Positions 1 to 5,875 of a DNA stretch of 9,967 nucleotides are shown one piece after another (the stretch's first letter is position 1; each line of letters opens with the position of its first letter). The translations under genes and the position numbers were made by a program. The notes under the pieces were generated by a model. The model saw nothing but the letters and a program-made list of their open reading frames with translations. It did not search any database and was not told where the DNA came from. The stretch is from CBDVBD01 sp965372135. Its GTDB lineage: Bacteria > Electryoneota > RPQS01 > CBDVBD01. Location: positions 1 through 9,967 of the forward strand of contig CBDVBD010000128.1 of NCBI GenBank assembly GCA_965372135.1, written 5' to 3'.

Positions 1-37
1 ATTAAAAGAAGCGCTAAAAAGACCTCTGGATGAATAA
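1..37 (+). CDS. 3' end of an upstream gene (partial, unidentified)
   Basis: Only the last few codons are in the window. In the frame starting at base 2 the reading is LKEALKRPLDE followed by TAA at 35-37, which looks like the end of a charged amphipathic helix and would overlap the ruvX start by 8 bases, the same kind of junction seen later between the bamD and nadD genes. The frame starting at base 1 is also open and reads IKRSAKKTSG before TGA at 31-33, giving an ATGA overlap instead. The third frame has a stop at 3-5. The choice of frame is therefore uncertain, and no function can be assigned. The lack of any gap argues that ruvX is not the first gene of its operon. Confidence 0.35.
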   Translation, partial: LKEALKRPLDE

Positions 38-461
38 TCACCCTTCGGGGAGTGGCAGGATTCTCGGAATTGACCCTGGTGAACGGAGGATCGGTGTCGC
101 CATGAGCGACCCCAGTGGAATCCTTGCTACAGGTATCTCCACTCTTGATGCCCGGAATTGGTCGACGTTAATCACCTCAATCCTGGAAATCAGTAACAGG
201 GAGAACATCCGGACTGTGGTCATCGGCAATCCTTTGACACTCAAAGGAAACCGTGGACCCTTGGCTCCATTCGTGGATCGAATCGCGAAAGCGCTCATAG
301 AACACGATCTGGAGGTTGTGCTCTGGGACGAGCGATTCTCCAGCAGCGCTGCTCGCAAACAACTGATCCAACAGGGAGTTAAAACCGGTCACCATAAGGA
401 CGATGTTAATCGCAAAGCTGCCGAATGGATCTTGCAATCCTATCTGGATGCAAGAAATTAA
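30..461 (+). CDS. ruvX: RuvX/YqgF family Holliday junction resolvase-like nuclease
   Basis: The 143-residue product has the length and layout of the RuvX/YqgF family, an RNase H-fold nuclease known for pre-16S rRNA 5'-end maturation (YqgF) and also called a putative Holliday junction resolvase. Visible motifs: the first catalytic Asp in ILGIDPGERRIGVAMSD (D15), the central VVIGNPL strand around residues 63-69, the WDERFSS motif (D100-E101-R102) and the C-terminal DDVNRKAAEWILQSYLD segment with the third acidic residue near 124-125. ATG at 30 is chosen because it sits 11-15 residues ahead of the first strand, as in relatives, and overlaps the preceding reading frame; no strong Shine-Dalgarno is visible, suggesting translational coupling. 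It is followed by a 38-base gap and then the oxidoreductase. Family membership is very secure; which of the two activities dominates is not decidable here. Confidence 0.95.
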   Translation: MNNHPSGSGRILGIDPGERRIGVAMSDPSGILATGISTLDARNWSTLITSILEISNRENIRTVVIGNPLTLKGNRGPLAPFVDRIAKALIEHDLEVVLWDERFSSSAARKQLIQQGVKTGHHKDDVNRKAAEWILQSYLDARN

Positions 462-499
462 GTGCTTTGACTTAGTACTTAGCTTCAATCGGAAATATT

Positions 500-1528
500 G
501 TGGCAACTAAAAAACCCATCAGAGTCGGTATTATCGGAGTTGGGGGGATTGCTCAAATCGTGCACCTTCCCATCCTCAAACAAATGGCTGATGTCGAGGT
601 GCGGATGGTGTGCGATTATGACCGGCAGAAGGCTGGGTGGGTGGCGGATCGCTTCCAGGTTCCCGAATTCTACCGGGATCCTGCTATAGTGATGGGTTAT
701 GACGATTTGGATGCAGTGTTGGTTTTGACACCCACCCATGCCCATATGGCGCTGGCTACCGCTGCCCTTCGTGCCGGAAAACATGTCCTGGTGGAAAAAC
801 CAATGGCGCGAAACGTCAAAGAATCGAAACGCATGGTTGCTGCAGCTCAGGAATCCGATTGCCACTTAATGGTTGCCATGAACCACCGATTCCGACCGGA
901 TTCGGTCCGGTTGAAGCAGTTGATTGAAGCCGGTGACTTAGGCGAAATATACAAAGTCCGAGCCGGATGGTTGAAAAAGAAAGGGAAATGGGCGCGTCCC
1001 AATTGGGTCACCAACCTTGAGATCGCTGGTGGAGGCGTCCTGATGGATTTAGGCATCCAAATGATGGATCTCATCCTGTGGATGCTGCCTGACAGCAACG
1101 TACAGCGCGTCACAGCAACTTCCCAAAACCTAATGCTCAATAAGAAAGTGGAAGATACCCTGTCTGCTTACTTCACCTTGGGCAATAACATCGCATTTTC
1201 CTTGGAGGTTAGCTGGGCAACTCCCACGGAAAATACCAATGCCTTCACTTATTTTTACGGAACCGAAGGCACTGCGACCTTAAATCCCTTGACCCTGACC
1301 AAAATCACTGGAAATGAAGCGGTGCGTGTCGATACTAATCAGAATCTTACTCCTTCTGAACTGTATCAGAAATCCTTCGAACTTGAACTTGAACATTTCA
1401 TCCACTGTATCCGCCATGACACGTCACCGCTTTCCACGGGCGATGACGCCCATAAAGTCATGGAGATCGTTGAAGCTATCTATCAATCCGCCGATGAAGG
1501 CAGGGAAATCATCCTCGGATCGCATTAA
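500..1528 (+). CDS. Gfo/Idh/MocA family NAD(P)-dependent oxidoreductase
   Basis: The 342-residue protein has an N-terminal Rossmann fold with the dinucleotide motif VGIIGVGGIA (G13-G15-G16), an acidic residue at the end of strand 2 (D39, D41) and the family signature RAGKHVLVEKP, whose K100 is the usual catalytic lysine. The C-terminal alpha/beta domain starts near residue 125 and contains GGGVLMDLGIQMMD (177-190). In characterised members such as inositol dehydrogenase this segment is DxxxH; here D183 is kept but the His position is Q187, so classical sugar or inositol dehydrogenase chemistry may be altered. The substrate cannot be predicted. The start is GTG at 500, preceded by a weak GGAAA at 491-495; the Rossmann strand begins seven residues later. 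The stop lies 35 bases inside lnt. Position between ruvX and lnt suggests a link to envelope or glycan metabolism, but that is inference. Confidence 0.93.
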   Translation: MATKKPIRVGIIGVGGIAQIVHLPILKQMADVEVRMVCDYDRQKAGWVADRFQVPEFYRDPAIVMGYDDLDAVLVLTPTHAHMALATAALRAGKHVLVEKPMARNVKESKRMVAAAQESDCHLMVAMNHRFRPDSVRLKQLIEAGDLGEIYKVRAGWLKKKGKWARPNWVTNLEIAGGGVLMDLGIQMMDLILWMLPDSNVQRVTATSQNLMLNKKVEDTLSAYFTLGNNIAFSLEVSWATPTENTNAFTYFYGTEGTATLNPLTLTKITGNEAVRVDTNQNLTPSELYQKSFELELEHFIHCIRHDTSPLSTGDDAHKVMEIVEAIYQSADEGREIILGSH

Positions 1529-3041
1529 AATCTATACATGGGGGTTACCGGCACTATCCGGGGGGTTAATGGTATTGAGTCTACCCCCGTTGCCGTTGGG
1601 TCTAATCGCCTGGATAGGATTACTGCCGTTGTTCCGTGCCCTGGAAGCCCGATCCTTCCGAGGCGCTTTTACCTTAGGATACCGTGCCGGGCTAATTTAT
1701 CATCTCGGATCCCTCTACTGGGTCATCCTTAACACTGGCGCAACACCAATTCTGAGGGTCCTATCCTTAATTGGAATGGTACTGATCCTGTCGCTTGGCT
1801 GGGGATTGAGCGCTTGGTTGATTGCGAAAGTACGATCTATTTGGGGACCCTGGAGTTGGTTATGCGCCCCGCTGATCTGGACAGCGGTGGAAGTGATCTT
1901 TTCCATTGGAGAAAGCGGATTCCCGTGGGCGATTTTGGCATTAAGTCAGTCCCGATTTCTGGACTTGATACAAATGGTGGAACTCACCGGAGTACACGGC
2001 GTCACTTTCTGGGTGGTTACCTGCAACGCACTGGGCATGATCGCATGGCGGGAAATGCGTACCAAACCCCAAAAAGCAGCCGTCTTGCTGATCCTGGCAT
2101 TCTGGATCCTGCTGCCGGCTAATTGGGGACGTCATCGTGCAGGTAATCTGACCTCTTCCGCTGGCAAACTAAACGTCAGCTTAGTCCAAGGTAACATCCC
2201 CGCCAACGAAAAATGGAAAAAAGGCGTGGATTTCAGTTTTATCCCATACAAAAAGCTATCATCCTCTCTTGCAATGGAAAACCTGCAGCTGATCGTCTGG
2301 CCCGAAACCGCGATCCCTACTCAGTTAGCAAAACGGTGGCACCATCGACGCATCATGCACGGCTTCGTGGATTCCCTTAACATCCCAATTATGACCGGTG
2401 CCTCCGACTACGAACTCATGGAATCCGGCGATCTGCACCGCTTCAACGGCGCATTCCTGTTCGCACCGGGAATCACTGAATTGCAGGTATACTACAAAAT
2501 ACATCCGGTGCCGTTTGGCGAACGCATCCCCTGGCAGAGATTCCTGCCCCTTCTGGGATCCTTCCGCTTAGGTCAGGCGGAATTCACACCCGGAAGCCGC
2601 CTGACCATATTTTCCACTGGTGCCGATTCCGCCAAATTCAGCGTCCTGATCTGCTTCGAATCCATCTTCCCCGACGTCACCAGGGATTTCGTACTACGCG
2701 GAGCTGAATTCCTGGTGAATATCACCAATGATGGATGGTTTGGGCACTGTTCCGAACCCTACCAACACCTGGAATTATCCCGATTCCGAGCTATCGAAAG
2801 TCGCCGTTGGGTGATCCGTGCCGCCAACACCGGAATATCAGCCATCATTGCACCCGACGGTCGCTTTCGGAACCGGTTATCCTTAAATAAAAGCGGCACC
2901 CTATCCAATACGATCGAATTACGCCGGGAACTCACAATATATACCAAACACGGTGCCTGGTTCCCTGCTTGTTGTGGTATAATAACCATCATCATCCTAT
3001 TCTCAGTTGGAATTGTCACGAAAAGAGATGCCAGACGATGA
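1494..3041 (+). CDS. lnt: Apolipoprotein N-acyltransferase
   Basis: Lnt transfers the third acyl chain from a phospholipid to the N-terminal cysteine of apolipoproteins in the inner membrane, with its active site facing the periplasm. The 515-residue product matches the usual length (about 510). Residues 15-210 contain a series of hydrophobic segments (about 15-35, 36-50, 65-80, 88-112, 118-138, 165-185, 196-210), and 225-480 form the nitrilase-like domain. The catalytic triad is visible as E271 in VWPETAIP, K335 in YYKIHPVPFGERIPW and C387 in VLICFES; E343 of the PFGE motif is also present. A last membrane helix spans about 489-508. The open frame extends upstream to 1314, but ATG at 1494 is preferred because it leaves a short leader before the first helix and avoids a 215-base overlap; it overlaps the preceding gene by 35 bases. 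The next gene starts within an ATGA overlap. All key residues are intact. Confidence 0.95.
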   Translation: MKAGKSSSDRIKIYTWGLPALSGGLMVLSLPPLPLGLIAWIGLLPLFRALEARSFRGAFTLGYRAGLIYHLGSLYWVILNTGATPILRVLSLIGMVLILSLGWGLSAWLIAKVRSIWGPWSWLCAPLIWTAVEVIFSIGESGFPWAILALSQSRFLDLIQMVELTGVHGVTFWVVTCNALGMIAWREMRTKPQKAAVLLILAFWILLPANWGRHRAGNLTSSAGKLNVSLVQGNIPANEKWKKGVDFSFIPYKKLSSSLAMENLQLIVWPETAIPTQLAKRWHHRRIMHGFVDSLNIPIMTGASDYELMESGDLHRFNGAFLFAPGITELQVYYKIHPVPFGERIPWQRFLPLLGSFRLGQAEFTPGSRLTIFSTGADSAKFSVLICFESIFPDVTRDFVLRGAEFLVNITNDGWFGHCSEPYQHLELSRFRAIESRRWVIRAANTGISAIIAPDGRFRNRLSLNKSGTLSNTIELRRELTIYTKHGAWFPACCGIITIIILFSVGIVTKRDARR

Positions 3042-4030
3042 GTCGTCTGATATTCGGGTTAATCCTGCTCTTACTGATGGAATCTGCCGTTTCAGCCGAA
3101 GAGCATTTCTATACTATCCAGGCGACCGACATGTCCCGGTCAATTGCTCTGGGTGGCGCGGTCACAGCTATGGTTAGCGATCCCTTGACTACTGGGATTA
3201 ACCCCGCCACCTTACGCATGTATCCCCTTCCCGGACCCACACGGGGAGTGCTGATTCTAAATCCTGTGGGATGTTATTCTTTGATAAAAGCGTATGATGA
3301 TGACCTGGATGCCGGAGAACGCCTCACCACCGGTGTGCGGCTGCTGGTACGATTTGCCGGAGTGTCCCATCAATTCTTCGACCTGGGAATCCGTTTCAAT
3401 GACGAAATATTTTCCCAGGCTGATCAGAATATAATCCCCGGCAAAAATATCTATCAGTTCCATACCAATTCCATATTACTCCGGGTAAAACTGCACCCGT
3501 TGGTGTCATTCGGGTTGATCATGTTGGGGCACACTCATCGGAACAAAATCGACCAGTTCGGGTATTCTTATGGTGTGCTGCTGAAACCGGGATCCAAAAT
3601 CCAAGCCGCCGTCACTTACATCGACAATCCCACCCGCTACCGTAAAGTACCTCATCCTCTTAATCGGTTGGCGGATGAATGCATCAACGTCGGGATGTCC
3701 GTACGACTGCCCTGGGATACATCTATTAACCTGGATCTCCGGAACATCACCGATGAAGACCTGATTGCGTTCCTTGAACCGCATCTGGGAGTGGAATATC
3801 AACCCCATCGTCATGTCGTCATAAGGAGCGGTGCCTTCGCCTATACCCACAGCAACCGCAAAGTGCTTTCCTTTGGAGTAGGTGTAATGGATTGGAATTA
3901 TCTGGTCAAACCGACCCGGCGGATGGAAATCCCCAATTTCGTAGCGCAATACGGTGTGGCGTTCGAATTCATCGATAGATTGGAAAAAGTTTGGCATTCC
4001 CTGACTGTCGGAATAACAATTTCATTATAA
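3038..4030 (+). CDS. Putative outer-membrane beta-barrel protein, PorV/UPF0164-like
   Basis: The 330-residue product begins with a signal peptide (MSRLIFGLILLLLMESAVSA, predicted cleavage after A20). The mature N-terminus carries SRSIALGGAVTAMVSDPLTTGINPATL (33-59), which resembles the 'GMGGAFVAVADDASAIYWNPAGL' block at the start of PorV/PorQ, UPF0164 and FadL-like barrels. The rest alternates short polar and hydrophobic stretches (for example 98-120, 144-164, 174-195, 214-235, 247-268, 274-285), as expected for beta strands, and ends in a terminal strand SLTVGITISL. No enzyme motif was found. In FCB bacteria PorV-type proteins act in type IX secretion, but the match is weak and this could be an unrelated barrel. 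ATG 3038 shares ATGA with the lnt stop, with AAAGAG at 3021-3026 as a possible ribosome binding site. Position between lnt and bamD fits an outer-membrane role. Confidence 0.6.
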   Translation: MSRLIFGLILLLLMESAVSAEEHFYTIQATDMSRSIALGGAVTAMVSDPLTTGINPATLRMYPLPGPTRGVLILNPVGCYSLIKAYDDDLDAGERLTTGVRLLVRFAGVSHQFFDLGIRFNDEIFSQADQNIIPGKNIYQFHTNSILLRVKLHPLVSFGLIMLGHTHRNKIDQFGYSYGVLLKPGSKIQAAVTYIDNPTRYRKVPHPLNRLADECINVGMSVRLPWDTSINLDLRNITDEDLIAFLEPHLGVEYQPHRHVVIRSGAFAYTHSNRKVLSFGVGVMDWNYLVKPTRRMEIPNFVAQYGVAFEFIDRLEKVWHSLTVGITISL

Positions 4031-4033
4031 CCA

Positions 4034-4339
4034 ATGGCTACTCGAAGAATCAATAGAATCTTGACCACCTGGATGTTAATCATCGCAATATTATCAATAA
4101 CCGGTACGTGCACCGCGGGTATCGGTACATCAATCCGCCTGCAGTGTCCCAAATTATCACTGAAATTACGTTTAGAACATACACCCATACAACCATTAGC
4201 AAACGTAACCCCGGTATCCACCCTGAAGTCATCATCGAAAGAATCGAAATCCTGGGTACCCCGGATTATTATCCCGGTAGCGGTAGTAGCAATTACCGCC
4301 ACTGCCACCTACCTGATCTTTTCCCAACGAGGAGGTTAA
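4034..4339 (+). CDS. Small hypothetical membrane protein with signal peptide and C-terminal anchor
   Basis: I do not recognise this 101-residue protein. It has an N-terminal signal-like segment (basic RRINR, hydrophobic core about 11-24, possible cleavage after TCTA at 28), a short polar, Ser/Thr/Lys-rich middle (about 45-75), and a hydrophobic segment at about 77-96 (IIIPVAVVAITATATYLIF) ending in SQRGG. This predicts a small exported protein anchored by its C-terminus. The start is ATG, three bases after the stop of the barrel gene, with no clear ribosome binding site, implying translational coupling. Its stop is six bases before the bamD start, and its last codons contain the strong bamD ribosome binding site. 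A competing frame at 4108-4371 lacks a sensible start and overlaps bamD. Tight packing supports it as a real gene; function is unknown. Confidence 0.65.
   Translation: MATRRINRILTTWMLIIAILSITGTCTAGIGTSIRLQCPKLSLKLRLEHTPIQPLANVTPVSTLKSSSKESKSWVPRIIIPVAVVAITATATYLIFSQRGG
4329..4335 (+). promoter_or_regulatory. Strong Shine-Dalgarno for the bamD-like gene
   Basis: GAGGAGG lies 10 bases upstream of ATG 4346, inside the last codons of the preceding small gene. It is the clearest ribosome binding site in the first operon, where most other starts rely on overlaps, and it fixes the bamD start. Confidence 0.8.
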
Positions 4340-4345
4340 CACTAC

Positions 4346-5167
4346 ATGGATTCATCCCTACACAGCTTTAATCGCATCGTGAATCCAATCAAAATCCTAA
4401 TCTGGATAGTACTAATAATATCAATACTATTGTTGATTATGGGTTGCGGACGAGCCAGAAAAGGAGATATCCCATCCGCCAGCGAAAGTCTGCGCCGCGC
4501 CATCGCCTTATACGATAATGAAGATTACCTGAAAGCCGAAGAGGAATTTTCGGCTATCACATTAAACTTTCCCGGATCAATTGTAGTCGATAGTGCTGAA
4601 TTCTACCTCGGCGAGACCCACTTCCAATTGAGCGAATACATCCTGGCTGCATCATCATATCAGCGAGTAGTTGACCAGTATCCCCGCAGTCATTTGGTTC
4701 CCATCAGCCAATATAAAATCGGACTTTGCTATTACAATCTGTCACCTATCCACGCTTTGGACCAGGAATATACTAAAAAAGCCATTGAGGAATTCCAGAA
4801 GTTCCTGGAAGACTATCCTGGTCATGAATATAGTGAAGAAGCCGGACTTTACTTGTTCATTTGCCGCGAAAAGCTGGCGAAAAAGGAATACACTTCCGGC
4901 ATCCTCTATTTAAAACTGACCGAATACCCTTCAGCCATCATCTATTTCGACGGGATTCTGGACAACTACTACGACACAAAATACGCACCGTTAGCCCTAT
5001 ATTACAAAGGGGAAGCGTTGAAAAAGGATGATCGGTTAACGGAGGCAACAGATATTTTCCGATTGTTCCTATCTAAATATCCCGATCATTCCTATCGATT
5101 GCGTGTTGAAGACCGACTGAACGAATTGGAAAACACTGAGCCGAAAACCGCGTCGCAAGATGGCTAA
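4346..5167 (+). CDS. bamD: BamD-like outer-membrane assembly lipoprotein (TPR protein)
   Basis: The 273-residue product has a lipoprotein signal peptide: hydrophobic core at about 17-31, then LLIMGC with C34 as the lipidated residue and Gly at +2. The mature part is a chain of about five tetratricopeptide-type helical pairs (around 48-82, 84-116, 120-160, 164-205, 213-250), with the BamD-typical features AEEEFSAITLNFPGS, AASSYQRVVDQYPRS, KKAIEEFQKFLEDYPGHEY and TDIFRLFLSKYPDHSY. BamD is the essential lipoprotein of the BAM complex, which inserts beta-barrels into the outer membrane from the periplasmic side. E. coli BamD is about 245 residues, so the size fits, with a slightly long N-terminal leader. 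The neighbouring lnt supplies the last acylation step for such lipoproteins. The gene overlaps nadD by 8 bases. A general TPR lipoprotein (YfiO/YbgF-like) outside BAM is the alternative. Confidence 0.85.
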   Translation: MDSSLHSFNRIVNPIKILIWIVLIISILLLIMGCGRARKGDIPSASESLRRAIALYDNEDYLKAEEEFSAITLNFPGSIVVDSAEFYLGETHFQLSEYILAASSYQRVVDQYPRSHLVPISQYKIGLCYYNLSPIHALDQEYTKKAIEEFQKFLEDYPGHEYSEEAGLYLFICREKLAKKEYTSGILYLKLTEYPSAIIYFDGILDNYYDTKYAPLALYYKGEALKKDDRLTEATDIFRLFLSKYPDHSYRLRVEDRLNELENTEPKTASQDG

Positions 5168-5771
5168 GAATCGCTACGGCATTTTCGGGGGAACCTTTGA
5201 TCCTATCCATTTTGGGCATCTCATTGCCGCCCAAACCGCTGCGGAAGCTTTGAACCTGGATCGGGTGGTATTCCTACCCTCTGCCCATCCACCTCACAAG
5301 GATATTCCATCGGTGTCGCCCTATCCGGATCGAAGGCAAATGGTCGAATTGGCGACTAAAGACAACCCCAAATTCCTGGTGTCCGATCTGGAAGCAGAAC
5401 GCCCGGACCCGTCTTATACTGTAAAAACCCTTAAAGACTTGCGTCGAGAATTCCCCAGGACAACCTATCTGCTTACCCTGCTGATCGGTGCCGATAACCT
5501 GCGTGATTTCAAAAACTGGAAGGAACCGGAAAGAATCATCGACCAAATCGAAATCGCAGTGCTTGCCCGTCCCGGATACCAGCAATCCGACGCACCCAAA
5601 ATATTCCGAGGGAAAGCCAAATGGGTACAAATTCCTCTAATCGAAATATCATCCACCGATATCCGAAATCGGGTAGCGCATAGTTTGCCAATCCAATACC
5701 AGGTTCCAAAAAATGTCGCCGATTTCATAAACCAAAAGAAGTTATACCATCCCAATCCCAGTATTTATTGA
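5160..5771 (+). CDS. nadD: Nicotinate-nucleotide adenylyltransferase
   Basis: NadD joins nicotinate mononucleotide and ATP to give deamido-NAD in cytoplasmic NAD biosynthesis. The 203-residue protein has the family's usual length and motifs: GGTFDPIHFGH at 10-20 (the nucleotidyltransferase HxGH-type site, H17 and H20), PPHK at 44-47, SYTV at 85-88, LIGADNLRDFKNW at 108-120 and ISSTDIRNRV at 163-172. The C-terminal helix (PKNVADFINQKKLY) is also typical. ATG 5160 lies within the last codons of the bamD-like gene and the Rossmann strand begins five residues in, so this start is secure; no strong ribosome binding site is present, indicating coupling to the upstream gene. It is the last gene of the first tight string: the next start is 104 bases away. 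No intrinsic terminator was seen after it. Confidence 0.96.
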   Translation: MAKNRYGIFGGTFDPIHFGHLIAAQTAAEALNLDRVVFLPSAHPPHKDIPSVSPYPDRRQMVELATKDNPKFLVSDLEAERPDPSYTVKTLKDLRREFPRTTYLLTLLIGADNLRDFKNWKEPERIIDQIEIAVLARPGYQQSDAPKIFRGKAKWVQIPLIEISSTDIRNRVAHSLPIQYQVPKNVADFINQKKLYHPNPSIY

Positions 5772-5786
5772 TAACAAAAATACAAA

Positions 5787-5830
5787 TTGACGTTGACATT
5801 ACCAAAAATAATTCTTAACTTTTAATTTTG
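5787..5830 (+). promoter_or_regulatory. Possible promoter upstream of the resB gene
   Basis: The AT-rich gap after nadD contains TTGACG directly followed by a perfect -35-like TTGACA (5793-5798). The best -10 at normal spacing is poor: TTAACT at 5815-5820 (16-base spacer). A better hexamer, TTTAAT (5821-5826), is too far at 22 bases. The overlapping TAATTTTG (5823-5830) matches the Bacteroidetes TAnnTTTG -7 element, but no TTTG is placed well upstream of it. The gap is otherwise featureless, with no terminator-like hairpin. Confidence 0.35.
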
Positions 5831-5875
5831 AATACGTAACAAACACACACGATCACCACGGAATACTAATAAACA

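Noticed and set aside
462..499. Promoter or operator in the 38-base gap before the oxidoreductase
   Set aside because: A TTGACT and an imperfect AAGTGC/GTACTT palindrome are present, but no -10 box fits before the start and the palindrome has a mismatch in six.
1314..1493. Longer lnt reading frame starting at 1314
   Set aside because: The extra 60 residues are the out-of-frame reading of the oxidoreductase gene, lack Lnt similarity, and would create a 215-base overlap. ATG 1494 gives a normal-length Lnt.
2969..3037. Longer start for the barrel gene at 2969
   Set aside because: It would put a polar, His/Asn-rich stretch before an otherwise clean signal peptide. ATG 3038 forms an ATGA junction with the lnt stop.
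3506..3997. 163-codon minus-strand open frame opposite the barrel gene
   Set aside because: It is fully antisense to a gene with a signal peptide and operon spacing, and its translation shows no domain, signal or ribosome binding site.
3898..4308. 136-codon minus-strand open frame opposite the barrel and small-protein genes
   Set aside because: It crosses a tight gene junction antisense, and its hydrophobic-looking stretches mirror the sense genes. No independent support.
4108..4371. 87-codon plus-strand frame overlapping the 101-residue gene and bamD
   Set aside because: No ribosome binding site, low-complexity translation, and it overlaps the well-supported bamD start.
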